From Holophagales bacterium (GTDB lineage Bacteria; Acidobacteriota; Thermoanaerobaculia; Multivoradales; Multivoraceae), in contig VXZQ01000009.1 of assembly GCA_009845425.1 (NCBI GenBank), positions 227,714 to 291,713 of the forward strand: a DNA stretch of 64,000 nt, read 5' to 3'. A model generated the notes under the pieces. That model did not search any database. It was not told the origin of the DNA and saw only the letters and a list, made by a program, of their open reading frames with translations. The translations under genes were made by a program, and so were the position numbers. Shown here piece by piece: positions 1-9,646 of the stretch. Within the stretch, counting starts at the first letter, position 1. Every line of letters starts with the position of its first letter.

Positions 1-2
1 GC

Positions 3-206
3 CTCAGCGCCGCCGTTCTGGCGGACGAGGGTGACGCACGACCGGAACTTTCAGTCTGTGCGCCCCTGGCTGCCTACGCGGCCGACCTCCTCGCGATCCG
101 CGGCGAGGCGATTCTGGGCGGCGCTACCCGGCAGGAACTCCTCGCTACCCATCGCGCCGTCGCCGACTGCATCGACGCCCAGGGTCTCAAGCGCTCCACA
201 CCGTAA
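3..206 (+). CDS. C-terminal fragment of an unidentified CDS cut by the window edge (…AAYAADLLAIRGEAILGGATRQELLATHRAVADCIDAQGLKRSTP*)
   Basis: Open frame from window start to TAA at 204-206, protein-like composition. Confidence 0.4.
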   Translation, partial: LSAAVLADEGDARPELSVCAPLAAYAADLLAIRGEAILGGATRQELLATHRAVADCIDAQGLKRSTP

Positions 207-343
207 TCCGTCAGCTTCTCTGCGCGTCTGCTCCTCGCAACCGGTCGCCCGTTCTTCAATGAAACCGAGCGCCTGGCAGGGCCTGCTGCTGACAGTGCGG
301 CTTAGGAGGCGAGATTGCGAACACAAATGTCCGTACTGTACGG

Positions 344-562
344 TTGAGTGCTGAACGGCCGCAGTTCATCGGGCGCGTTCGCAGGTGGGCGAGGGATCGG
401 AACCTGACAGTCCGCTTCGTCGCGTCCGAGGGGGCCGGCTCCCATGGAACGCTCTACGCCGGGCGCCGCAGGACCACCGGCAAAGACCGGAAGACGGAGA
501 TCGGCCAGGGCCTGCCCAAGAAGATGCTCGCCGATCTTGGGATCGACAGGGAGGGCTTCTAG
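344..562 (+). CDS. hicA: HicA-like mRNA interferase toxin (TTG start, possibly remnant)
   Basis: GSHGTLYAGRRRTTGKDRKTEIGQGLPKKMLADLGID resembles the HicA core; followed 8 nt later by a HicB-like frame. Confidence 0.55.
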   Translation: MSAERPQFIGRVRRWARDRNLTVRFVASEGAGSHGTLYAGRRRTTGKDRKTEIGQGLPKKMLADLGIDREGF

Positions 563-570
563 GAGAGCCG

Positions 571-990
571 ATGCCAGACGGTTACAACTATCCCGCCGAC
601 ATCCAACATGACGTTTCCCGATTTCGGATGGGGCGCCACAGGCGGTGCGACGAGAGAGGAAGCCCTGGGAGAAGCCAGGGATCTGCTGCGGGAGTTGATC
701 GCCACGGCGATACGCGAAGGCGGCGATCTGCCGGAACCGTCGTCGACCGACGAGCAGCGGTCCGTGGTGGTCCCGCCAGCGCAGATCGCCCTGAAGGCGG
801 CCCTGTACGACGCTTGGCGGCAGGCCGGGATCTCGCGGCGTCAGTTCGCCCGCGATCTCGATGTCGCCGAAAGTGAGGTACGGCGAATGCTGAATCCCGA
901 TCACGCCACCAAGGCAGCTACGATCGACCGCGCTACGCCGCCTGGGCAAGCGACTCAGCGTTTCTGTCAGCGAGGCCGCCTGCGTCGGGT
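571..990 (+). pseudogene. hicB: HicB-like antitoxin, frameshifted
   Basis: MPDGYNYPADIQHD in one frame, FPDFGWGATGGATREEALGEARDLLRELIATAIREGG…ISRRQFARDLDVAESEVRRML in another; comparison with the copy at 9377 indicates a ~23 nt deletion, then a second frame change near 930. Confidence 0.6.
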
Positions 991-1302
991 TCAGGCGCTT
1001 GCCAGAGGGCGGCGCGTGGCCTTTTCGTAAACGACCGCGGCGAGGCAGGTCAGCAGCAACGCGGACAAGGCTCCCACGAGGGCCCACCCGGTTCCACGAT
1101 TCCAGATGGCGACCTGCTGCGCGACCGCCATCGCGCCCATCACCGCGAGAACCCCGACCAGGAGGCGCAGGGACGAAGTCTGCTGAGCGGGCGTGAGCTG
1201 ACTTCCAGCCCAGAAGCAGATGGCCGACAAACCGATTGCGGCTACTGCGAACATGCGAATGAACCTTTGACATCGCTTCCTCCCTCTAGATCGCCAGATC
1301 AT
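991..1302 (-). CDS. Small hydrophobic membrane protein, unknown function
   Basis: 103 aa ORF with three hydrophobic segments; degenerate relative near 4800-5100. Confidence 0.4.
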   Translation of the reverse strand: MIWRSRGRKRCQRFIRMFAVAAIGLSAICFWAGSQLTPAQQTSSLRLLVGVLAVMGAMAVAQQVAIWNRGTGWALVGALSALLLTCLAAVVYEKATRRPLASA

Positions 1303-1600
1303 TCAGGTTGTAGTCGCGGATCACTCGCTCGAACGTCTCGTCGTTGAAGCGGAAGTCGGCCTCCAGACCGGCGAAGGGTCCGTAGGACGAACGAGGCCTT
1401 CCCTGGTCGGTGCTGCCGGCGGGCGTCGATCGCCACGACGATCACCGACGAGCGATCGAAGATGCGCCGGGCGTCGCAAACGACCTCGTCGGCTTCGACG
1501 CCCAGCGCGCCCTTCTGTCCCTCCACCGACTTGCGGCGGTGGAAGCCGAAGGTGAGCGCGCTGTAGAACACCGGGCAGTCGCCGACAAAACACCGTTCGC
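1291..1600 (-). pseudogene. Frame-disrupted remnant of a hypothetical protein ending …FAGLEADFRFNDETFERVIRDYNLNDLAI*
   Basis: Continuous protein-like sequence only recoverable by switching between minus-strand frames. Confidence 0.35.
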
Positions 1601-1758
1601 CGCGTCTCTCGCGCGCGGTACTGTGTCATACTCCATTGACATGAACACTGGGCTCCCCGCGAACGCTAAGTCCTCCACACTCCCCAGTTGCCGCGGCGTC
1701 CTTTGAGTCAGTATAGTCTCTCTTCATAATGCCTATGGACAGCGGAGCGTGACCCGCC

Positions 1759-2169
1759 ATGCCACTTCTCAAGACATATGACATCTTCCTCAGCCATGCT
1801 TGGGCTTACCACAGTGACTACTACAGCGTGCAACGCTTCCTGAACGATGCGCCCTCTTTTCGCTGGAGGAACTACTCGGTTCCTGAGCACGATCCACTTC
1901 AGCCGCACTCTCCTTTCGCGCTGAGAGAACAACTGAAGAGGCAGATTCGCCCCGTCAATGTCGTGCTGATACTGTCGGGAATGTACGTTGCTCACAGCAG
2001 CTGGATTCAGTTCGAGATCGACTTCGCCAACGCCCTCAGTAAGCCCATGATCGGCGTTCGTCCATGGGGACAACAGCGTGTACCGTTAGCCGTGAAGCAC
2101 TCAGTAAAGGAAATGGTTGGATGGCAAACCGAGTCAATCGTGAGCGCAGTACGCAGATGGGCGATCTGA
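1759..2169 (+). CDS. TIR-like (MTH538/DUF1863, ThsB-type) domain protein
   Basis: YDIFLSHAWAYHSDYYSVQRFLNDAPSFRWRNYSVPEHDPL start and W-x-x-FEIDFANALSKPMIGVRPWG match the TIR-like pattern. Confidence 0.75.
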   Translation: MPLLKTYDIFLSHAWAYHSDYYSVQRFLNDAPSFRWRNYSVPEHDPLQPHSPFALREQLKRQIRPVNVVLILSGMYVAHSSWIQFEIDFANALSKPMIGVRPWGQQRVPLAVKHSVKEMVGWQTESIVSAVRRWAI

Positions 2170-2172
2170 GCC

Positions 2173-2673
2173 ATGACGTCGTCTGCATTTCAGCAGTACC
2201 TCGAAGACCGATATCAGAATCAAGTGCGGTGGTACCGTGCGAGCGCTGCGAGGAGCAAGAGGTGGCATCGCAGATACCAAGTTGGGATCGTCGCGCTGTC
2301 CGCTGTCGTTACCGTAACGGTGGCACTAGGCCTGAATGGTGGGAGCGGTACACCTTGGCACGTCGTGTCGTTGACGACGTCGGCTTTGGTGACCGTTTTG
2401 GCCACTCTTCAGAGGACCTTGCGCTTCCACGAGAATTGGGTCGAGTACCGGACGACAGCCGAGGCTCTCCAGAAAGAACACTACTATCATCAGTTCCTTT
2501 GTGGTGAGTACGGTACCGCAGAGTCGCCAAATCAGCTGTTTGTCGAGCGAGTGGAAGAACTGATTTCCGAGCAGAATACGCTGTGGAAGGCCGGAGCGAT
2601 GATGGCAGGCCCTGCTAGTGGTCTCGACGGTAGAGCCAGGTCGGCCACGGGGCCTGGCCGAGAAGAGCAATAG
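2173..2673 (+). CDS. SLATT/DUF4231-like two-transmembrane protein
   Basis: 166 aa; two TM segments (YQVGIVALSAVVTVTVALGL; VVSLTTSALVTVLATL) then NWVEYRTTAEALQKEHYYH signature; starts 3 nt after the TIR gene stop. Confidence 0.7.
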   Translation: MTSSAFQQYLEDRYQNQVRWYRASAARSKRWHRRYQVGIVALSAVVTVTVALGLNGGSGTPWHVVSLTTSALVTVLATLQRTLRFHENWVEYRTTAEALQKEHYYHQFLCGEYGTAESPNQLFVERVEELISEQNTLWKAGAMMAGPASGLDGRARSATGPGREEQ

Positions 2674-2843
2674 GCTCATCGCATTTGGTGAAGGGCGCTT
2701 AGCGCAACTTCTGCAGGACAAGTCGAGGCCGGCTTCGGCCAGGGAGCGATCTCACTGCCCGCCGGCTTCCAGCTTGGGCCAAATCGGGTCAGCTGGAGAC
2801 TGAAGCGAAGTCCGAGTCAGGCGGAGAGATGTCCGTCCGACTA

Positions 2844-4109
2844 TCAGCCTGCCCGGTGCCGGAGGATCTCGTTCACCTTTGCCTCCGCTGGCCCGATGAC
2901 CTTCTCCTCGAGAGAGGCGACCAGTGCTTCCAAGGACTCATAGCGGTGTAGTGGTAGGACCCAAGGGTAAGCCCTGAGATCCGCGAACATGCCCCACTCG
3001 CTCTCTGAAGAGTGGATGATCGGCTGAACTGGCAACGAAGGATGGTGCGGGACGATTGCCTGTAGTTCCTGGGGGACACTCCTGGGGCTGGTGATGTCTG
3101 CGATAACAAACCTCGCCAAGTGTGCCAGTGTCGACACCGTCTCGGTCAGATTGCGGGCGCGAGGCTTCTTGAAGTCAAATAGCAGGGGAATGTAGCCAAG
3201 GCGGCGCAAGCCACTCCGCACCTCGTCGAGAATCTGTTTCCGTTCGGCCGTAAAACGTCCAAGCAAAAGGACTGCTCTAGATGTTATCGTATCGAGCGTT
3301 GCCCGGATCTCTTCGTTGTTGAGGATTAGGTAGAAGAACTGCGCCACTTGGAGCTTGTCGACTATGATATCGACCTCGTCTTCAGGGGTTATCACGAGAT
3401 TCTCCTGCCGCGTGTCCTGCAGATCAGTCTTCCACACGGAGGTCCCGAAGACCCGGCTGCCATCAAGAGTCGTGCCTTGCAGCTTCGCTCTGACTAGACT
3501 CGCGCCGGTGAGGTTGGAGGCGGTCATGTTGGCGTCAGTGAAGTCTGCATCCATAAGCAACGCATCGCTGAGGTCGGCTTCGGCGAGAATCGACCCAGCA
3601 AAGGAGCCGTCGCGAGCGTCCGCTGAACTTAAGCTCGCTCTGCGGAGGTTTGTGCCGCTACAGGCAACCAGGAGCAGGTTGGAACCGCTTAGATCCGCTA
3701 GCCGTAGGTCCGCACCGCCGAGATGGGCCAGGTTGAAGTCGCAGTCGTGCAAGAAGGCTCCTTGGAGGTTGGCGTTCTCTAAGTGGGCCCCAGGGAACTT
3801 GGCCCTGACCGCATAGACGGCGGAGAGATTTGCGCGCTGAAGGCGAACTCGCGCAAGGTTCGCATCCGACAGGTTAGCGTCTGCCAGGTTGACGCCATCC
3901 AGGGAGAGATCCCTGCCGAAGAGGGACACTCCTCGAAGATCGATGTATTCACCAGGGTTTTCCGCTCTCCAGGCGTTCCAGTACTCTCCGCCGCGTTCAA
4001 GAATGCTCAGCAGTCTTTCGACACGCGACGTATCGAGCGGTGGGTGGGATTTCGTGGCGAGGTTAATCTTCGTCACTGGGCCAACCCGGATCGTCCGTGA
4101 TCGTGACAT
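2844..4109 (-). CDS. Pentapeptide-repeat protein with C-terminal Rossmann/TIR-like domain (start at 4109 or GTG 4076)
   Basis: A(D/N)LxxAxL repeats followed by SRAVLLLGRFTAERKQILDEVRSGLRRLGYIPLLFDFKKPRARNLTETVSTLAHLARFVIADITSPRSVPQELQAIVP. Confidence 0.75.
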   Translation of the reverse strand: MSRSRTIRVGPVTKINLATKSHPPLDTSRVERLLSILERGGEYWNAWRAENPGEYIDLRGVSLFGRDLSLDGVNLADANLSDANLARVRLQRANLSAVYAVRAKFPGAHLENANLQGAFLHDCDFNLAHLGGADLRLADLSGSNLLLVACSGTNLRRASLSSADARDGSFAGSILAEADLSDALLMDADFTDANMTASNLTGASLVRAKLQGTTLDGSRVFGTSVWKTDLQDTRQENLVITPEDEVDIIVDKLQVAQFFYLILNNEEIRATLDTITSRAVLLLGRFTAERKQILDEVRSGLRRLGYIPLLFDFKKPRARNLTETVSTLAHLARFVIADITSPRSVPQELQAIVPHHPSLPVQPIIHSSESEWGMFADLRAYPWVLPLHRYESLEALVASLEEKVIGPAEAKVNEILRHRAG

Positions 4110-4629
4110 GCGTGATATCCGGAGCGTCGTGACCTTGTTGGTTCTTGAGGGATTTGATTGCACCGCAGAACTTGACTACAAAAGCCACGTTGTCGAAAGG
4201 CGGTACGATAGGTGCCACTTCGGCTCGGTCGCCGACGACACCTGAAGAGAGCAGGACGAAACGGTCGGAGGAGTTGAACTCCTTGGATAGCATGACGATT
4301 CGTTCTAGCAAAGTCGCGAGCTTCTGGTCGCCTCCACCGGGAATTCCGGTGCGGAGGAACTGGAGTATTCTCTCCATGGGGATCTCGAGATCCTCGGACA
4401 GAGCGAATATCAGTTCGGCCAAGTGTAGGGAGTCGAACTCGACGTCGTGAGTGAGGGATTTCTTCTCGAATACAGGATCGGGGTCTTCCCCAGCCCATAC
4501 GCGCTTCACGTACTCTAGGATAGGCCGATGCGCTTCAGGATCTGAGGATGGTTCGGGGGGCGGTTGTGGTTCCGGATCTGGCGCTCGACTACTGGAGAGC
4601 CAGCCGGAGAGCCGGTCAAAGATCCTCAT
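4063..4629 (-). CDS. Hypothetical protein, overlapping partner upstream of the pentapeptide-repeat gene
   Basis: ~188 aa from MRIFDRLSGW; Pro-rich linker, then a folded-looking region; stop overlaps the next gene's start. Confidence 0.55.
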   Translation of the reverse strand: MRIFDRLSGWLSSSRAPDPEPQPPPEPSSDPEAHRPILEYVKRVWAGEDPDPVFEKKSLTHDVEFDSLHLAELIFALSEDLEIPMERILQFLRTGIPGGGDQKLATLLERIVMLSKEFNSSDRFVLLSSGVVGDRAEVAPIVPPFDNVAFVVKFCGAIKSLKNQQGHDAPDITHVTITDDPGWPSDED

Positions 4630-5542
4630 GATGCGGGGCTCCTTGTTGGAGATTGGTGCCGGAGTCCCGTGAGTATAGGCCGACCTGCGGCGGCGTGTCG
4701 CTTGATTTCCCGTATAGGGCTCCGTGGAGGTTCGGCGCAGCTTTAGGGGGCGCAAGGCGGGTTTCCGAGATGGCCAGATCGTCCAGCTGCTTGTTCGGCA
4801 CAGGTTGGTCGTGAACTGACCTTCAGCCCAGAAGGAAATGGCCGAGAAACAGATTGCGGTTTCAGCGAGCAAGCGGATGGTACGAAGCGGCCGGCAGAAC
4901 GCCATGGCTACCGGATCGGCCCCACCGCTTTCGGGGCCTCCGACTCCTAGTGATAAGCTCACGTTGCGAGCAGCCGGTCCGAGGAGCGCCAAGCCGGCTG
5001 GTAGGAGCTCGCCACGCGAATCAGGATCGCCTTTGACCTCGCTTCCTCCCCCAAGTCGCCAGATCGTCAGGTTGTAGTCGCGGATCGAGGTGCCAGAGGA
5101 GAGCATCAGCCGGTAGCTTGAGGCCGAGGGCTGACCGTCGCGGACGCCGCCGCCCGACTCGGTGTTGCGCGGAACACACCCTCTCGGCTTGTCAATCGCC
5201 GAGCACGTGTTTCGGCGCGGATGGCGTTAGCCTTGCAACGGCTCGGTTGGGGCGGCCGCGGGACACTCAGTACCCATGCAAGGTGCCTAGGATCTGGCAA
5301 GAGCCGGGCAAGCCGAGACGGAGGCCTGAACCGAACACCGACATAGCGGAGCTTGCGCCGCGGCCGTCTTGCCGGCCGGGCCAGGGCCAGCAGTCACGGT
5401 CGGCAGTAGTGAGGCCGCGCCCAGCCAGGCTAGCGGTGGATCGGTTGCCGCACTTCTGAGCCCTTGATCGGGTCGACCTTTGTCCTTGATTCGAGCAGCG
5501 ATGCCGCCTGTGGGAAGGCGTCTTCTTCTCGTGGGCACAGTC

Positions 5543-7831
5543 ATGTACCGTTGGGCGATCGTGGCTCCCTTCTTCTCGACACATGGCACGCGTCGACTGT
5601 ATGGGAGCGCGGTTGCCTTGATCGTTGTGGTGGGCCTTGCGGCGGCCCAGCAACCTCGGCTGTTGGAAAGCAGGCAGCCGGACCTGGTCTTGCGGGGTGC
5701 TCTCGCGGCGAACGGAGCCTGCGAGCCGGACGCCGAGACTCTCTGCCTGAATGACGGTCGATACGAGCTGCAGGCGGACTGGCAGACCGGCGACGGCAAC
5801 AGCGGCCCAGCGAAGGTGGTGCCAAAGGCGACTAGGGATTCCGGCCTGTTCCGATTCTTCGATGCCGACAACTGGGAAGTTCTGATCAAGGTGCTGGACG
5901 GCTGCGCGGTCAACGGCCATCACTGGGTGTACGGGGCCTCCACGACGGACCTGGGCTACGAGATCCGCGTCAGAGACACAGCGACGGGCACGACTAGGGT
6001 GTATCAGAACGAGCCTGGGCGGCCAGCCCCGGCGATCACGGACGATAAGGCGTTCCCCGGCGTCTGCGAGGCCAGCGTGTCGTCGCCGATCCGTTCTCCC
6101 GACGGGAGGCTTCAGGTCACACCGGGCGAGGAACTCGCACCTGTTTCGCTGGTCGGCGCATCGGAGTCGGGCTGCGTGACGAACGGCACCTCGCTGTGCT
6201 TGGCGGACGGTCGCTTCGAGGTGAAGGTCGATTGGTCCATAGCCGGCGGAGGCGAGGGCGCCGCCAGCACGGTTCCAGGCGGTACGAACAACTCGGGCCT
6301 CTTCTACTTCTTCGAGCCGAACAACTGGGAGATGCTGATCAAGGTGCTGGACGGCTGCGCGATCAACGGCCACTACTGGGTGTACTCCGCAGCCGCCACG
6401 GACCTGGGACTGGAGATCGCCGTGACGGACACGGCAACGGGCGCCACCTGGAGGAATGAGAAGCCGCCGGGGCCGCCGGCGCCGGCCATCACGGAGGCCG
6501 AGGCGTTCCCCAACAGTTGCGAAGTGAGGCCGCTACCGGAACTGGTGTCGCCCGGGTCGATTGCCGTCGAGCGGGGCGTGTGGGAGGCCGACGTCACGCA
6601 CGACGATGTCGTCTTTCTTCGATTCGCGGCCGACTTCGACGGCGACGGTGACGATGATGTGCTCCTTGGCCCCTCGGACAACATACTCGAGCCGGCGGAG
6701 GGCGTCATTCTGATCAACAACGGGGACTTCACGTTCGAGGTCGCCGGCGGGGACCGGCCGAGGGGGGTCGTTCAACGCGAGGTTCTGATGGCGGACTTCA
6801 ACGGTGACGGCAGGAACGACTTCTTCATCGCCGACCACGGCTACGATGTGGATCCGTTTCCCGGGTGGTACAACCAACTGCTGCTTTGGACGGCGAACGG
6901 CTACCTGGACGCGACCGACCGGCTCCCGTCGGATCCGGACGGCTTCACGCACAACGCCGCGGCCGGCGACATCGACGGCGACGGCGATGTCGACATCCTT
7001 GTAGCCAACGCCTTGTACAAATCCCGGTATCCGCCGCCGTACTTCCTGATGAACGATGGTGCTGCCAACTTCGTCCTGGACGAGAGCAGGCTGCCGGGAA
7101 CCTGGGCACACTCCGAATCTCCGCCGCACTGGGCTCTTTGGCCCTGGGCGGTCGAGTTGGCGGACCTCGACGCGGACGGCCATCTGGATCTGCTCGCGGG
7201 CGCCAGAGGCGAAGACGGGGGCGACCAGTCCTACGTGTACTGGGGTTCGGCGGCGGGGCGGTATCGGGAAGACGACGTGACGGTGCTGCCGACGCCGGGC
7301 TTCTTCATTGCCTATGGTGGCGGGCAGGTGGTTTCCACCTCGGTTCATGACTTCGACGGCGATGGCCGGCCTGACGTTCTGCTCGGCGGTTACGACGACG
7401 GGTGGTTCCAGGAAGAACGCGGGCCGTGGAGGGGAGTCCAATTGCTGGTGAACCGCGGCGGACGGGTGTTCGTTGACGAGACCTCACGCCGGCTCGGCCC
7501 GAGCGCCTGGTCTGCGGGGGAAGGCTGGCACTGGCAACATCTTTTCTTCGATTTCAATGGTGACGGAACGGTGGACATCGTTCCTCAGGACTTCGATGTG
7601 GACCATGGCACGAACGTGCTGGCATGGCTGAACGACGGAACGGGGCACTACACGGTTCTGAGTACGACCGAGTTCGATGACATCGAGGCTCTACGCCGAT
7701 TTGCCTACGGAGTGATAGTCCGCGCCGGAGGGAGCTTCAAGCACCTCGACTTTCAGGGCGACGGCACGCGCCTGACGGCGCTTGCGGGAGTTGTGGTCGA
7801 GGGTGCCGTGATTCGGCCGCCTCAGTACTGA
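5543..7831 (+). CDS. Secreted FG-GAP/VCBS repeat protein with duplicated N-terminal domain
   Basis: Signal-like N-terminus; two copies of CLxDGRxEx…LIKVLDGCAxNGHxWVY; at least six DxDGDGxxDxL repeats. Confidence 0.85.
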   Translation: MYRWAIVAPFFSTHGTRRLYGSAVALIVVVGLAAAQQPRLLESRQPDLVLRGALAANGACEPDAETLCLNDGRYELQADWQTGDGNSGPAKVVPKATRDSGLFRFFDADNWEVLIKVLDGCAVNGHHWVYGASTTDLGYEIRVRDTATGTTRVYQNEPGRPAPAITDDKAFPGVCEASVSSPIRSPDGRLQVTPGEELAPVSLVGASESGCVTNGTSLCLADGRFEVKVDWSIAGGGEGAASTVPGGTNNSGLFYFFEPNNWEMLIKVLDGCAINGHYWVYSAAATDLGLEIAVTDTATGATWRNEKPPGPPAPAITEAEAFPNSCEVRPLPELVSPGSIAVERGVWEADVTHDDVVFLRFAADFDGDGDDDVLLGPSDNILEPAEGVILINNGDFTFEVAGGDRPRGVVQREVLMADFNGDGRNDFFIADHGYDVDPFPGWYNQLLLWTANGYLDATDRLPSDPDGFTHNAAAGDIDGDGDVDILVANALYKSRYPPPYFLMNDGAANFVLDESRLPGTWAHSESPPHWALWPWAVELADLDADGHLDLLAGARGEDGGDQSYVYWGSAAGRYREDDVTVLPTPGFFIAYGGGQVVSTSVHDFDGDGRPDVLLGGYDDGWFQEERGPWRGVQLLVNRGGRVFVDETSRRLGPSAWSAGEGWHWQHLFFDFNGDGTVDIVPQDFDVDHGTNVLAWLNDGTGHYTVLSTTEFDDIEALRRFAYGVIVRAGGSFKHLDFQGDGTRLTALAGVVVEGAVIRPPQY

Positions 7832-7894
7832 TCTGAAGACAAGTCGAAGAACTCGAACACGGACGACGCAACTCGGGCCGAGAAAGCCGCCTGA

Positions 7895-8105
7895 TCTATG
7901 GTTGAGGAGGAGGTTTCCACGATCTCGAGGAACAGGAGCCGGCACTCGGCAGAGTGGCGGCAGCAAATGGTGGATCTGGTCCGGTACGGGGCGCAGCCCG
8001 GACCGACGCGCTCGTGCGTCCGAGCCGTCAGGGCGGACGATCCGGAAATGGGTCGCGCAGGCGGGTCGGCACAATGGCCACCGCAGCCAGCCGCCTCTCA
8101 ATCGA
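7895..8105 (+). pseudogene. Remnant of IS3-type OrfA transposase
   Basis: RHSAEWRQQMVDLVR in one frame and SGRTIRKWVAQAGR in the next; no full transposase. Confidence 0.55.
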
Positions 8106-9054
8106 CGGATGGCGAATCGTCGTTTCCTTTACTTGATTCACCCAACAGGTTCTCAACGTCGGCCACGAGTTCACTCAACAGTTCGTCGTCGGTCCAGTAG
8201 CGCCCGTGGCTGAACGGATTCCAGTTGGTAACCAAGCCGCCCGCGTTCACTCGTTTGTCGAAGTAAACGGCGTTGTTGTAGGCGTTGCTCAAGGGCTTTA
8301 GTGGCCAGCCCAGTACGTCGTCGTCGTCGAAGAAGTTCTTCCATCTGAAGTCGTAGCCGTACTGATCCGTCGCGATCGGAACAATCTTTGGCTCGGGGAA
8401 GGAGGCGACGAAGATAGGGATGTTGCAGCCGGTTGTGTAGAGGAAGCGCAGCTTTCTGAGTCGGAGAAACGCGTCGACGGAATTCGCGTCGGCGTTCTCC
8501 GCCCTTGCCGCGTCAGCGCCACCATCGGCCTCGCTCGTCGACCCGTCAGCGGCCCACACGCCACGGGTACATCTCACGGCGTCCCGTCTGTACACGCTCT
8601 GGGCGTCCCAGATGTAGTTGGAGATTACGTGGCCACCTAGCGACTGGGCAATGACAACAACCGGGAGGTTGGGATTCTCTGTCTCGTCGTAGATCGCCTG
8701 CAGTTCCGCTTGGATGATCTGCTGCACCCTTGCGTAGGGACTACCCTCGCGGTGTGCGTTCCGCTCGATGCCGGCGGCATCGGAGAAACCAAAGAGAACG
8801 AACCTCCGAAGCCTGGTCCAATCCAGGCTCCTCTTCTGCATGCTCTCCCAGACTCGATCCTGGTTGTCCTGAAGCACCTTCTGGTAGTGGACTGGTCGGA
8901 AGAGGACCTTCTCCCAGCTCTTGCCGAGGCGGCGCTGGATGGCCTTCTTGAGCTTGTCGGCGAACTTACTGTTGACGGGCCCCATGCCGTGTATCGGTAG
9001 CAGGGCGACCTTCTGCGAAGAGTTGATGGTCATGACATCTCGTTTCTTGGGCAT
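8098..9054 (-). CDS. Alpha/beta hydrolase / lipase-like protein
   Basis: LLPIHGMG and VVVIAQSLGGHVISNY (GxSxG-like) motifs; no signal peptide. Confidence 0.6.
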   Translation of the reverse strand: MPKKRDVMTINSSQKVALLPIHGMGPVNSKFADKLKKAIQRRLGKSWEKVLFRPVHYQKVLQDNQDRVWESMQKRSLDWTRLRRFVLFGFSDAAGIERNAHREGSPYARVQQIIQAELQAIYDETENPNLPVVVIAQSLGGHVISNYIWDAQSVYRRDAVRCTRGVWAADGSTSEADGGADAARAENADANSVDAFLRLRKLRFLYTTGCNIPIFVASFPEPKIVPIATDQYGYDFRWKNFFDDDDVLGWPLKPLSNAYNNAVYFDKRVNAGGLVTNWNPFSHGRYWTDDELLSELVADVENLLGESSKGNDDSPSVD

Positions 9055-9249
9055 TCAGTACGGTCGGCTGAAGCGGGCCTGAGCGACTCTCCTCACAACG
9101 CGTGCTCGTAGCAGTGCGGGCTGGCGGTTTGCGCTGTGATCGACCGACGACGTTGTGCGCTCGCGGCCTGGGGACATTCTACGGAGCCAAGCCCAGAGCG
9201 GCCGGTTGCCGATGACAACCGGCTATCAGCACCACGGCGTAGGAGGCGA

Positions 9250-9646
9250 GGTTTCGAGTACAGATGCTCGCTTGTAGGCCGAGCGTCTAGCGGCCGGCAG
9301 TTGGATGGGCGCGTTGGGTGAGGGACCGGATGCCTGCCGATCTCGGGCCGACAAGACCGACTGCTAGGTGAATCCGATGTCAGACCGCTGCAGCTATGCC
9401 GACGATATCCAACGCGACGAGGACGGCCGGCATGTCGTCGTGTTTCCGGACTTCAGTTGGGGAGCCACAGACGGTGCGACCAGAGGAGGCGCTTGCCGAA
9501 GCCAAGGATCTGCTGCGGGAGTTGATCGCCACGACGCTACGCGAAGGCGGCGAACTGCCCGGGCCGTCGCCGACCGGCGAGGACCGGCCCCTCGTCGTTG
9601 CAACCTGGGCAAGCGACTCGCCTTGGCCGCCAGCGAGGCAGCCTGA
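9250..9646 (+). pseudogene. Second degenerate hicAB-like copy
   Basis: Aligns with 305-990: shared upstream TAGGAGGCGAG, most of HicA deleted, HicB start at 9377 (MSDRCSYADDIQRDEDGRHVVVFPDFSWGA) with frame changes and loss of the HTH region before LGKRLALAASEAA*. Confidence 0.6.
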
